A stretch of 35,983 nucleotides of DNA from an uncultured Halomonas sp. (GCF_947501415.1 NZ_CANMVL010000008.1:1-35983); one strand, 5' to 3'. Shown: positions 26,567 through 34,797, counted from the first letter of the stretch. The notes: generated by a model from the letters alone, not told the origin. Numbers and translations: made by a program.

Positions 26567-28381
26567 TTAGCCCTCTTGGTCTTGGGCTTCTATCCCGAGC
26601 ACATCATCTAATGAGTGCATGACACATCTACGAATCCTATAGCTTGAGATTGGAGACATTGCTTCACTAGCTTCAAGAAGGAGTCTGCGAACATCGCTAG
26701 CCCATGATCTCTCGGTGGCCAGTTCTCTATCAAGGGTCCTTCTTTCGTATCTTGTCTTCAGCGCTATCAGGACATTGCGTTGCTGTGCTGGGTGGAGATC
26801 TAACAGAGCGGCAACGAATTTTCTAGGATCAAGTGCTGCCAGTACTGGAACGTTGTAAAGTTCACTCTTCTCTCCATTAATCAGATTGACTCGATGAAAA
26901 AAAAGTTCTGGAGATGTAGACATCTCTTCCAGAACTTCTTCTGCAAGAGCTGGATATCGGTCGCTAGCAGCTTTCTCCCGTTTATCCTGGAGGTATGTGA
27001 AGAGCTCTTTATATTCAGCAGATTCATTCTCATGAATCCCCAGGCCACCATGGCCACTGGATCTCAGATCATGCGCATCCTCGTCAGGTGAAAGCGGCTG
27101 TAGTCGCCCTTCCGAGTAGAGATCGTTGATGTAGCGCTTACCCTGCTCGATGACATCCTGAAGAGTGGAAGGTATGACACCGATTTTCGCTAGCCATAGA
27201 CGAAGTCCAAGAACGTGAAGAATCTCACCGAGGGCTTCGTACTCACGATTACCGAATGCCCTCTCCATCTCGTAAAATGCCTCATTGAATTCGTCTTCCG
27301 TTCGTTCAAAGGCATACCAAACAGTCCTCCAGGCGGGCTCATCGCCAACACTGACAAAAAATGTGCTTGCATCGAGGTCTGTACGGATCGCGTCTTTGTC
27401 AACGACGCCTTTTATTAGCAGGTCAGTAAGGGTCTCATCAGAGAGTACTGTATCATCTAGCCTGGCCTCTGGGTAACGCTGCTGAGTAGCTGCGAGTAGT
27501 GGTGCCGAGCCCTTCTCCTTAGCCGAGGGCATGTGGGACATGAGAATTGCAGTCTGTCTATCGAGTAGGTCTCTAGCCGTTAGTCTTCCAGTCTTTAGTT
27601 CGAAAGATAGTGCGAAGAGCATCCTTAGAAGGGCTGTCATCGCATGACTATTATTCCGATGATTATCTTCTAATGCAGTGTAGAATCGTTCAAAGTCCCA
27701 AATTGTCTGCTGAAGCACTCTCAGATTATGCAGTTCTGACTGGTGGTAAATTATTGAGATATCGTCCACCTGTGACACCATAAACTCTCTAGCTTGATCA
27801 TCTTCAACCAACTCCAAGAAGGCGCTGAGAGCCTGCTCTAAGGCCGACTGAACTTCGAGAGTCTTGCCGATTAACTTTTCGCGCACACGAGCGTAATCAG
27901 CCTTGTCTTTGACTTCCTCTTCATTACAGATTATGATTGTTTTTCGGCCCTCGTGCTCTACGAACTCGTTGATATAACCGAGCGTCATGTTGACTGGAAT
28001 GTTGCACCTCTCCAAGTCGTCGAAGACGAAGATTTCCGCATTGGCCTTATCTAGAAGTTCCTTAGCTTCCAAATCGATATTGATATTGAAGTATTTCCCC
28101 AGCGCCTTTACTGCGCGCCCAGTTATTTTGACACCTTTATTTTCGAAGACCGGATACATCGCTCGGAACAGCACATCATCGATCTCGTCAAGGGTTGTAA
28201 GACCATAAAGGCTGAGATAAATATACTTGATCCCCTTGGAGGGGAGTGCGTCAAGGAATTCCTTCAATAAATATGTCTTACCGATCCCCCATGGACCATT
28301 CAGAAGAACGGCGTAGCGCGGAGGATGAGGGAAAAAAGTGTAGTAGGTCAGGTACTCTTTGACGTGCTGGTTGCGATCCAT
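26567..28381 (-). CDS. KAP-type P-loop NTPase
   Basis: The 604-residue protein has Walker A GPWGIGKT (residues 29-36) close to its N-terminus and Walker B IFVFDDLER (D121, D122). Mixed helical sequence follows, without visible membrane segments in the C-terminal 400 residues. The layout fits the KAP NTPase family, which includes the F-plasmid exclusion protein PifA. Such proteins are frequent in phage-defence loci. The start is uncertain: ATG 28381 lies near the Walker motif as usual, while ATG 28438 adds 19 polar residues; neither has a strong ribosome site. GC content is well below the core genes, indicating transfer. Confidence 0.7.
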   Translation of the reverse strand: MDRNQHVKEYLTYYTFFPHPPRYAVLLNGPWGIGKTYLLKEFLDALPSKGIKYIYLSLYGLTTLDEIDDVLFRAMYPVFENKGVKITGRAVKALGKYFNINIDLEAKELLDKANAEIFVFDDLERCNIPVNMTLGYINEFVEHEGRKTIIICNEEEVKDKADYARVREKLIGKTLEVQSALEQALSAFLELVEDDQAREFMVSQVDDISIIYHQSELHNLRVLQQTIWDFERFYTALEDNHRNNSHAMTALLRMLFALSFELKTGRLTARDLLDRQTAILMSHMPSAKEKGSAPLLAATQQRYPEARLDDTVLSDETLTDLLIKGVVDKDAIRTDLDASTFFVSVGDEPAWRTVWYAFERTEDEFNEAFYEMERAFGNREYEALGEILHVLGLRLWLAKIGVIPSTLQDVIEQGKRYINDLYSEGRLQPLSPDEDAHDLRSSGHGGLGIHENESAEYKELFTYLQDKREKAASDRYPALAEEVLEEMSTSPELFFHRVNLINGEKSELYNVPVLAALDPRKFVAALLDLHPAQQRNVLIALKTRYERRTLDRELATERSWASDVRRLLLEASEAMSPISSYRIRRCVMHSLDDVLGIEAQDQEG

Positions 28382-28506
28382 ATCGATACCATTGCGATTG
28401 GTCTTGTCTACATCAAGGCAGGAAGAAGAAAAGGGCATCCACTTTCATGCGTTTTGAGGCATGAGCTGCCGATCTTTTTCATCAGCGTATATTAAATTTC
28501 CAAGAC

Positions 28507-28528
28507 CGGCCAGAAGCGGTCTTTCAGA
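28507..28528 (+). repeat. Dispersed repeat copy, CGGCCAGAAGCGGTC type
   Basis: A 22-base exact match to 26298-26319. It stands between the attC-like site at 28537 and the KAP-type gene start, so within the 5' end of that cassette. Confidence 0.7.
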
Positions 28529-28536
28529 TATTTTTC

Positions 28537-28621
28537 ATGTAACGCCCGCAACACCGGCCAATTTTGAGCGCAGCGGAAAATTGTTCTGAGTGCTTACGCT
28601 TGCCAAGGGATTTAGTTACAC
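28537..28621 (-). repeat. attC-like recombination site after the unknown cassette gene
   Basis: On the minus strand the 85-base segment opens with GTGTAAC (28621-28615) and closes with GTTACAT (28543-28537). These pair fully, with one G-T wobble. The centre folds as CAATTTT/AAAATTG around an 11-base loop. Between lies GTAAGCACTCAG against CCGGTGTTGC, pairing with single unpaired bases on one side, which is the classic attC pattern. The first box overlaps the last two codons of the preceding gene, as in many cassettes. Confidence 0.6.
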
Positions 28622-29538
28622 AGAATTCTATTAATTTCATTAAACCAACTTTCTCTGTGGATGACTCGCTCCTTGTGCAAATCATTTTCTAGAATCTCTG
28701 CTTTAGTTAGGCCAGACAGCACCTCCCAATTATTTTCTATAACATAAGTGGCGTTATTGGTCTGTGTGCTTTCCAAAATATACAAGCTTTTTTCAGGAAA
28801 TCCGAAGATTAAATACCCTGTAAATCCAGCTCTTCCCACTGCAACAAAATCAGGCTCATGCACATTGATAGACTCCAACCTCTTATCGATTACGACTTTA
28901 TTTCCATCCGACAAATGTTCTGTAGCTTCTCTTACAAGTGGCTTTAGCTCACCCCAAGGCTTCTTGCCAGGGGGAAGCACATCCCAGTTCAACTTCCGCA
29001 GAGGGGCGCGGATTATAGAATCAAGGCCTGCATTTCTAATTTCGCAGTAGCCAAAAATCTCTAAAAACAGGTTTATCACATGAATTATAAGATTATCATT
29101 TTTAGGTAAAAACTCTACCGAATCTGAAACGATTAGTTTCTCACTACCAGCGTTCGTAGCGACATTGAATTCAATAGCAGGTGGCTCTATAAATTTTCGA
29201 GGGTAACGCTCGTATGGTATATCTACGATTCTTGATCTTTCTTCAAAATCGTATCTCCCTCTAAATTCTTTCCAAGTCCATTCTTGCTGTCTGTAGTGCG
29301 TTTCCTTCGGCTTGTCTTTCAATGGGATTTCTTTGCCTTCAGCATTGAATGTTGTAATATTGCCGACAGCTTTTGGAAGAACAGATTCTCCCGGCAAAAG
29401 ATCAGGACTAAACCCAATATCTATAGCCGTGTTAGTATCAATATCCGAGACGCTAACGCATACCACTAAGGGCTGGGCCTCTACCAAACCCTTTGTATAC
29501 GCCCTAAGCGATCTAATCCTTTTCTTAGTTATGATCAT
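28612..29538 (-). CDS. Uncharacterised protein of the cassette cluster
   Basis: The 308-residue soluble protein starts at ATG 29538 with AGGAG eight bases upstream; an in-frame start at 29562 precedes that site. No signal, membrane helix or catalytic motif that I recognise is present. It has an N-terminal basic segment (MIITKKRIRSLRAY), a middle rich in acidic and aromatic residues (QQEWTWKEFRGRYDFEE) and a C-terminal beta-rich part (AVGRAGFTGYLIFGFPEKSLYILES). It is AT-rich, with codon use unlike the core genes. The gene lies between two attC-like sites, in the same direction as its neighbours. Confidence 0.65.
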   Translation of the reverse strand: MIITKKRIRSLRAYTKGLVEAQPLVVCVSVSDIDTNTAIDIGFSPDLLPGESVLPKAVGNITTFNAEGKEIPLKDKPKETHYRQQEWTWKEFRGRYDFEERSRIVDIPYERYPRKFIEPPAIEFNVATNAGSEKLIVSDSVEFLPKNDNLIIHVINLFLEIFGYCEIRNAGLDSIIRAPLRKLNWDVLPPGKKPWGELKPLVREATEHLSDGNKVVIDKRLESINVHEPDFVAVGRAGFTGYLIFGFPEKSLYILESTQTNNATYVIENNWEVLSGLTKAEILENDLHKERVIHRESWFNEINRILCN

Positions 29539-29560
29539 GGATGAGACTCCTTTCGTATTC

Positions 29561-29618
29561 ACTTAACGTTCGCTTGAGCGGCGAGCGCTTGCTCGTCTGA
29601 TCCAAGCGCTTATTGGGC
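29561..29618 (-). repeat. Integron attC site (58 bp)
   Basis: On the minus strand it begins GCCCAAT (29618-29612), one base off the RYYYAAC consensus, and ends GTTAAGT (29567-29561), a perfect GTTRRRY core. Inside, CGCTTG pairs with CAAGCG and CGAGC with GCTCG around an AAGC loop; unpaired bases lie between. Size, box order and inner imperfect hairpin are those of short attC sites. It lies 13 bases beyond the stop of the gene at 29632-31068, the normal position for a cassette. Confidence 0.7.
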
Positions 29619-29631
29619 GGCTCCAATGACG

Positions 29632-31068
29632 CTACGCTCGTCTCAGGCGAGGGGCAAGCGGAGGCTGCCAAGCTGCAACAGGACCCACGTGTACTTGAAC
29701 TCCGTGAGCGTATTGCTCCTGATGGTACGGGGCCCCTCGATAAAGAATGACGGCACAAGTTTCTGCAAGCTCCCGGTAAAGCTCGTTGGTAGTCGCGCAG
29801 CTATAGAGCAACGCTACTCCAAGTCGTTCTCTATCATCGGTGGCGACCACGGTGACATAAAGGGCGCGTTCGTCCGGCTCTTCCACCTCGACACTCCAGC
29901 CTGCGTCGCGCAATGGCCGAACAAGATCATCAATGCAGTCTTTGGAGAGGATTGCCTTCCGAAGTAGAACACCATCGTCCGTTGGTAATTCTGGAACGAG
30001 GCGCCCGTGTTCGTGATATCGCTGCTCGGCAATCTCCTTAAGGATGCCCTGCGCCTCAGCATTGAACAATGCTTTCTGCCATAGAAGCGTACTATCTTCA
30101 TTCATTTCCGGAAAGAAGAGAGGTACCCCACCCGCCTCGTTGTACCAGGACTCTATGACGCCGAGCGTCGTAATCACAACCACCAATCTCCGAAAGTTGG
30201 CTGCCTGCTGCCAAGAAGAGGACGCCCCATGGGCAAAAAGATGACGATTTAACCACGTTACTCCGTCATATTCTCCAGTTTTCCGGAAGAAAGATCCCAG
30301 CAGCCATCGACGGAAGGTCTCAAACACGAACACGCGCTCGTCTTGTCCGAACAAGTACTCGACGGTCAGATACTCTTCAGGCACCCACATTCGATCGAAA
30401 TGAATGCGCGCTGCGCAGCCGATGGCGCGATCAAGAGCTCGATTGACTTTATCAGACACGGATAGACCAGCATGGGCCTCGGAGAGGATCTTGGTCAACG
30501 AACCCTCGATCGCCGGGATCAGGGCAGCGATGCTCGACGCACCATAGCCACTGTAGAAAGCGAGGTACGCCTCGCGCGTAAGAGAGCAAAAATCTCGTAA
30601 ACTGCGCGCCTGCGGCATCAACTGTTCGATGCAGACGGCCTGGAACGCAAGCGTATAAATGGTAGATGTATGATAGTCGAAGAGCTCCACTGCTCGTTCC
30701 TTTGAGCAAGCCTCTGTTTCTCGGAGCAATTTCTGAAGTTTTCCGTTTGGCACCCACAACGGGCAGAACCACTCCATTTTTTTCCATAGAGCAGCATGAC
30801 GATCCGCACCTTCTCTCCGTCGCTCCCAGCTTTCATCCCCAGTAGAGTGAATTTTCGGAAAGCACCCTCGACCACCGTCCACCGTGAGGACGATACATCT
30901 CGTTATTCCAAATGTCCCTACATCACGCTCTTCGGCTCCCTCCACCGCTAATCCTCGAGCTACAGCCCAAGACTCGATCATGCTTGGGGTGAGATTCTCG
31001 AGAGCAGGCTCGTTAAGAGCTCGACACCAGATAGCATGGAAGTGTCTTTGAATCTCTTCGTTGATCAT
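29632..31068 (-). CDS. Uncharacterised protein with an RxxxxH HEPN-like motif
   Basis: The 478-residue soluble protein is mostly helical. Around residues 273-282 it reads WLNRHLFAHG, giving R275-x4-H280, the active-site spacing of HEPN-type RNases. It is set before a helix (QQAANFRRLVVVITTLGVIESW), as in several abortive-infection proteins. The C-terminal 90 residues form a separate alpha/beta part (WSVEVEEPDERALYVTVVA). The motif alone does not prove nuclease activity. ATG 31068 has only a weak site (TAGG). It is the first gene of the three-cassette cluster and has intermediate GC content. Confidence 0.65.
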   Translation of the reverse strand: MINEEIQRHFHAIWCRALNEPALENLTPSMIESWAVARGLAVEGAEERDVGTFGITRCIVLTVDGGRGCFPKIHSTGDESWERRREGADRHAALWKKMEWFCPLWVPNGKLQKLLRETEACSKERAVELFDYHTSTIYTLAFQAVCIEQLMPQARSLRDFCSLTREAYLAFYSGYGASSIAALIPAIEGSLTKILSEAHAGLSVSDKVNRALDRAIGCAARIHFDRMWVPEEYLTVEYLFGQDERVFVFETFRRWLLGSFFRKTGEYDGVTWLNRHLFAHGASSSWQQAANFRRLVVVITTLGVIESWYNEAGGVPLFFPEMNEDSTLLWQKALFNAEAQGILKEIAEQRYHEHGRLVPELPTDDGVLLRKAILSKDCIDDLVRPLRDAGWSVEVEEPDERALYVTVVATDDRERLGVALLYSCATTNELYRELAETCAVILYRGAPYHQEQYAHGVQVHVGPVAAWQPPLAPRLRRA

Positions 31069-31234
31069 TGCCTATATTTTCTTCCACATTGCGAGTAGCC
31101 TCGGGCAGCATGTTTGATTCCATGTTGGTGCCACCATGTGCCTGCCTGACACGGATGAACGAGCATGCAGCACTTGCTGGCATGTCGGCTTTGGGTCGAA
31201 AGCTATCCATCAGCATAGACTAACATTCCCAATC

Positions 31235-31250
31235 CGGCCAAAAGCGGACG
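31235..31250 (+). repeat. Dispersed repeat copy, CGGCCAAAAGCGGAC type
   Basis: CGGCCAAAAGCGGACG matches the copy at 13889-13905 over 15 bases. It is on the same strand as the other three copies in the window. Confidence 0.6.
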
Positions 31251-31461
31251 ATTTATCAAATCTGATATTACGCCTGAGCCATCGGGCGTCGCAAGGACGT
31301 GTCGATTTAAAGAGAAATGATGTGAGCTGACTTCTGGAAGTATTGGATCAATGACTGCCAACTGCATTGCGTGAAAAGGCGACAGTAAAAGTGCCCCAGA
31401 ACCCGGCACCGGAAATGACAGGTACTGATTTCAGATGTCAATCTTGTCCGGTGATGTGAGA

Positions 31462-31486
31462 GGAAGGGGGAGGCAACTCCCCCTCC
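31462..31486 (-). terminator. Hairpin after the outer-membrane protein gene
   Basis: GGGGGAG (31466-31472) pairs with CTCCCCC (31477-31483) around GCAA, and the stem extends with one bulge. On the minus strand it lies about 20 bases past the stop. It is followed by TTCCTCTC rather than a pure T-run. Confidence 0.5.
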
Positions 31487-31508
31487 TTTCGGTGCGCGAT
31501 TGAGCAGT

Positions 31509-32039
31509 TTAAAACTTGTACAATGCACCGATGGAAAAAAGATCAATGTCACTGTCAATATCATACCACTCCCACTCACCGACAATACCGAGCTGGTCAG
31601 TGACCATATATTGACCACCGAGGCCATACATCAGGTCAGAGCCATCGTCATCAGTACCGGAAGCAGCACCGTCCCCTTTAACATCCCACATAATCGTGCC
31701 GAACTTGCCGAACATGCTGAACTGCTCGTTGAGCGGCAGAATGCCTTTTGCAGCGAGCGTCCAGCCGTCCACTTCGGCGCTGACTGCCGAACCGTCTACG
31801 GATCCACTGATCTCACCAAAATCTACCCAGGCGGCCTCGAAGGCGATATTCGAATTCATCTCCCAACCGCCGAAGACCTTCCAGCTGGTATCATTATCGT
31901 CGCAACTGGTGACACCATCACACGCATCGATGGTTGCCTGCCCGATGCCCGCTCCACCATAGAAGCCATTCTCTGCAAGGGCATTGCCCGTCAGACCCAG
32001 CGTCAACAAAATGGCACCAATGATTTTCGTTTTGTTCAT
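31509..32039 (-). CDS. Outer-membrane beta-barrel protein (OmpA-like/porin family)
   Basis: The 176-residue protein has a signal peptide (MNKTKIIGAILLTLGLTGNALA). It is followed by eight-strand-like alternation (GFYGGAGIGQATI, SWKVFGGWEMNSNIAFEAAWVDFG, QFSMFGKFGTIMWDV, MYGLGGQYMVTDQLGIVGEWEWYD) and a terminal phenylalanine (IGALYKF). The paired C in DACDGVTSCDD may form a loop disulfide. ATG 32039 has AGGAG six bases upstream. The barrel is very acidic, in keeping with a halophile. The specific role is unknown. Confidence 0.82.
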   Translation of the reverse strand: MNKTKIIGAILLTLGLTGNALAENGFYGGAGIGQATIDACDGVTSCDDNDTSWKVFGGWEMNSNIAFEAAWVDFGEISGSVDGSAVSAEVDGWTLAAKGILPLNEQFSMFGKFGTIMWDVKGDGAASGTDDDGSDLMYGLGGQYMVTDQLGIVGEWEWYDIDSDIDLFSIGALYKF

Positions 32040-32298
32040 GACCTGCTCCTAATAGCAGCCCCGCAAGAATCATCCGGACAAACCTTTTATACTTGCTGTG
32101 CAACAGTATAGTGTAATTCGACTGACCTTCCCCTCTACCTGAATCCGTGAGGCCGACCCTGGAATGCATCTAACCCACTGATCTGCATGGCAATATAGCG
32201 GATACCGCCATTCGCCCAGACAGTACTATACGGCAGCGCTTTCAGATCACCGGTGTCGACGGCATCGATAGCCGCTTCCCCACCACCTGTGCATGCGC

Positions 32299-32530
32299 AC
32301 CAACGACGTGGTCAAGAGCTACTGGGCCTGTTGTGTCTGAGCATGAGCGACTGTGACGCTATCCTTCCGCCGCGACAAGCCCTTCCAGCAGCTGCTGCCC
32401 CTGCAAAAGGTGCCGAGCACGGCGACGCTACGACAGCGGCTTCGACAGCCAGGCGCATCTGGCGCTTGTGGAAAAGCAGCGGATCGCCTTTGACGCCATG
32501 TCATCGAGCACCTCGCCGACGGCAATGGAG
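32299..32530 (+). pseudogene. Decayed IS transposase fragment (IS1380/IS4-like)
   Basis: Three consecutive frames give pieces of one protein: ELLGLLCLSMSDCDAIL, then FRRDKPFQQLLPLQKV with PSTATLRQRL, then DSGFDSQAHLALVEKQ. The first two match the start of IS1380-like transposases (…SDF.AI..FR.D..F…VPS..TLRQRL). At least two frameshifts and loss of the catalytic part make it non-functional. The surrounding 32040-32637 otherwise shows no gene. Confidence 0.55.
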
Positions 32531-32637
32531 AGCCTGCATGCCGGCCATAGGCAAAGTTCAATTCCCCTGCGACCACCTATTGCGTCACACTGGCCACCAC
32601 ACTCCAGACATGCAGCACCACTGACACGGAGATTCTC

Positions 32638-33324
32638 ATGAGCCAACGCATCCTGATGGTCCTTACCTCTCACGACCGCCTGGGCGACACCGGCGAGCCC
32701 ACCGGCTTCTGGCTGGAGGAGCTGGCGGCGCCCTACTACGCCTGCCTCGACGCCGGCGCCGAGGTGGTGCTGGCCTCGCCCGCCGGTGGCCAGCCGCCGC
32801 TGGACCCCAAGAGCGATGCCGAGGAGAGCCAGACCGACGCCACTCGGCGCTTCAAGCAGGACCCCGATGCCCAGCAGCAGCTGGCCACTACTCGGCGCCT
32901 GTCCGAGGTCAGCGCCGACGATTTCGACGCCATCTTCTACCCCGGTGGTCACGGTCCACTCTGGGATCTGGTGGACAACCCCGACTCCATCCGCCTGATC
33001 GAGACCTTTTGGGCCCAGCAGAAGCCGGTGGCGACGGTGTGCCACGCCCCCATCGTCCTGCTTCATGCGCGCGACACCGAGGGCGAGCCACTCGTCCGTG
33101 GCCGCCGCGTCACCGGCTTCACCAACGGTGAAGAGGACGCCGTGGGCCTGACCGAGGTGGTACCGCAGCTGGTGGAAGAGGCCCTCAAGGCCGCCGGAGC
33201 GGACTACTCCAAGGCGGACGACTTCGCGCCCTACACCTGCCGCGACGGCCGCCTGATTACCGGCCAGAACCCGCCCTCCTCGGAGCCCGTCGCCAAGGTA
33301 CTGCTCGAGGCACTGAGCGAATAA
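32638..33324 (+). CDS. DJ-1/PfpI family class I glutamine amidotransferase-like protein
   Basis: The 228-residue protein has the nucleophile elbow C135 in ATVCHAPIVLL, the partner glutamate E28 (FWLEEL) and YPGGHGPLWD near residue 103. This arrangement is typical for Hsp31/HchA-like and glyoxalase III-like members that repair or detoxify methylglyoxal adducts. ATG 32638 has GGAG six bases upstream. It ends before a long perfect hairpin and seems monocistronic. Confidence 0.87.
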   Translation: MSQRILMVLTSHDRLGDTGEPTGFWLEELAAPYYACLDAGAEVVLASPAGGQPPLDPKSDAEESQTDATRRFKQDPDAQQQLATTRRLSEVSADDFDAIFYPGGHGPLWDLVDNPDSIRLIETFWAQQKPVATVCHAPIVLLHARDTEGEPLVRGRRVTGFTNGEEDAVGLTEVVPQLVEEALKAAGADYSKADDFAPYTCRDGRLITGQNPPSSEPVAKVLLEALSE

Positions 33325-33354
33325 CCCGCGCCTTTTTTCCAGGCCCCATGGCAG

Positions 33355-33386
33355 AGCGCCCCGGCATCACATGATGCCGGGGCGCT
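33355..33386. terminator. Strong palindromic terminator
   Basis: A perfect 15-bp stem, AGCGCCCCGGCATCA (33355-33369) and TGATGCCGGGGCGCT (33372-33386), has a 2-base centre. It lies between the DJ-1-like gene and the convergent YbhB-like gene. Confidence 0.75.
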
Positions 33387-33402
33387 CGTCTCTCTACTCC
33401 AG

Positions 33403-33430
33403 GGCCAGCTACTGCAGGCCAGCTACTGCA
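33403..33430. repeat. 14-bp tandem duplication
   Basis: GGCCAGCTACTGCA occurs twice back to back (33403-33416 and 33417-33430) in the intergenic region before the YbhB-like stop codon. It is probably a small replication slippage product. Confidence 0.8.
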
Positions 33431-33473
33431 GGGACAGGCTGCTGGCAGGATAAGACCACTTGCAGGGTCGGGA

Positions 33474-33953
33474 TCAGCCGCGCCGGTAGGTGCCCACCAG
33501 ACGGTTCATGCCGAGCAGATGCGGCTCGACCTTGAGCAGCAGATCCCGCAGGGAGATCCCCTCGGGCAGGTCATCGGTGGGCTTGTCCAGCGCCATCACC
33601 CAGAAGTAGTAGCGATGGGTATCGTGCCCCTCGGGCGGCATGGGGCCACCATAGCCCAGCTTGCCGAAGTCGTTCTTGCCACGCGTCCCGACGCTGGTCG
33701 CTTCCTCCAGGCTGGTGGTGGACGCGGGAATGTTGTAGAGCACCCAGTGCACGAAGCCGTAGGTACCGTTCTGCACCAGGGGGGCATCCGGATCGTGACA
33801 GATCAGCGCGAAGCCCTTGGTGCCTTCGGGGGCATCCTGCCAGACCAGCGCCGGCGAGAGGTCATCGCCCTCCCCCGTATGCTTGGCTGGAATGGCGCCT
33901 CCGTCCTCGAAGGCGGGACTGGAGAGGCGCAGGGTCGACAGGGCGAATGCCAT
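33474..33953 (-). CDS. YbhB/YbcL family (PEBP/RKIP-like) protein
   Basis: The 159-residue protein has the PEBP ligand-pocket motifs DPDAPLVQNGTYGFVHWVLYNIP and GYGGPMPPEGHDTHRYYFWVMALD. Bacterial members are cytosolic or periplasmic phospholipid-binding-like proteins with unknown ligands; this one has no signal peptide. ATG 33953 is marked by AGGAGG seven bases upstream. It is divergent from the flavodoxin-like gene across 69 bases. Confidence 0.88.
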   Translation of the reverse strand: MAFALSTLRLSSPAFEDGGAIPAKHTGEGDDLSPALVWQDAPEGTKGFALICHDPDAPLVQNGTYGFVHWVLYNIPASTTSLEEATSVGTRGKNDFGKLGYGGPMPPEGHDTHRYYFWVMALDKPTDDLPEGISLRDLLLKVEPHLLGMNRLVGTYRRG

Positions 33954-34022
33954 CGGTAATCCTCCTGATTGAAGACAGACGAACGTCAACGTAGCCTGGG
34001 AAACAAACGAGGAGCTGTCAAC

Positions 34023-34487
34023 ATGCCCAAGCGTCTGCTGATCGTTGCCCATGCCCCCTCACCCAACACCCTCAGGCTTCGCGAAGCCGCCGAGCAGGGC
34101 GCCCGCCATCCCGAGATCGAAGGCGTGGAGGTGGTCGTCAAGCCCCCCCTCGAGGCGGGTCCCGAGGACGTGCGTCACTGTGATGCCATCCTGCTCGGCA
34201 CCACCGAGAACCTGGGCTATATGAGCGGTGCCCTGAAGGACTTCTTCGACAGAAGCTACTACGAGGTCCTTGAACAGACCCAGGGGCTGCCCTGTGCCCT
34301 CTATGTCCGCGCCGGTCATGATGGCACCGGCACGCGCCGCGCCGTGGAGAGCATCACCACCGGCCTGCGCTGGCGCTGGGCACAGGAACCGCTGATCCTG
34401 CGCGGCGAATGGCAGGAGTCCTTCACCGAGCAGGTGGAGGAGCTCGCCATGGCCATGGCCGCAGGACTCGAGGCGGGGGTGCTATAA
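34023..34487 (+). CDS. Flavodoxin-like NAD(P)H-dependent oxidoreductase
   Basis: The 154-residue protein begins RLLIVAHAPSPNTLRL, an FMN phosphate-binding loop of the flavodoxin fold. It has the family segment ILLGTTENLGYMSGALKDFFDRSYYEVL. It is likely a cytosolic FMN protein of the NADPH-dependent reductase type; the substrate is unknown. ATG 34023 follows GAGGAG by eight bases; the frame is open from 33969 but without support. Confidence 0.8.
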   Translation: MPKRLLIVAHAPSPNTLRLREAAEQGARHPEIEGVEVVVKPPLEAGPEDVRHCDAILLGTTENLGYMSGALKDFFDRSYYEVLEQTQGLPCALYVRAGHDGTGTRRAVESITTGLRWRWAQEPLILRGEWQESFTEQVEELAMAMAAGLEAGVL

Positions 34488-34652
34488 CCTTATTCGATAG
34501 AATTACGTTGAATGCCCCAGCCTGCCTCGCCGGTCCTGCTATACCTGAAAGATGGACCTGGTGATCGAGACATGACCGGGCCCCGCCTGGCCATCCTGGC
34601 CGATACCACAACTCCGAGATAACGACACCAGGATAGCCACACCAAGCTAACA

Positions 34653-34688
34653 ATCGAGATAACCGTCAAGATAACCATCGAGATAACA
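34653..34688. repeat. 12-bp tandem repeat, three units, in a 310-bp intergenic region
   Basis: ATCGAGATAACC, GTCAAGATAACC and ATCGAGATAACA stand head to tail. A further GAGATAAC lies at 34616-34623. The surrounding 34488-34797 has no gene that I can support. Confidence 0.75.
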
Positions 34689-34797
34689 ACACAGCCTGTC
34701 GACCAGATACCGGGCGACACCTCTCCTGACAGGCATTGCCCCGCCACCTCACTGGTTCTGGTGTGCCTCTGGCCGACTCACTGCTACGAGGTGAGTC

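Larger units (their letters stand above)
31069..31508. other. Gene-free stretch at the right edge of the cassette cluster
   Basis: No supported gene. It holds TTTGGGTCGAAAGC at about 31192 and a CGGCCAAAAGCGGACG repeat at 31235-31250. A GTTAGTC box lies at 31224-31218 on the minus strand, one base off the attC/attI core and a possible upstream limit of the first cassette. The hairpin at 31462-31486 serves the next gene. Confidence 0.5.

Noticed and set aside
26200..31508. CRISPR array in the AT-rich island
   Set aside because: The repeats present are few, long-spaced or hairpin-forming pairs; there is no regular repeat-spacer series and no cas gene.
31500..32111. Plus-strand frame opposite the outer-membrane protein gene
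   Set aside because: The minus strand has a signal peptide, AGGAG site and beta-barrel pattern; the plus translation lacks any of these.
34490..34747. Minus-strand frames in the gap before the TAXI gene
   Set aside because: Translations are low-complexity (repeated VISMVILTVISIVS from the tandem repeat), without a credible start or domain.
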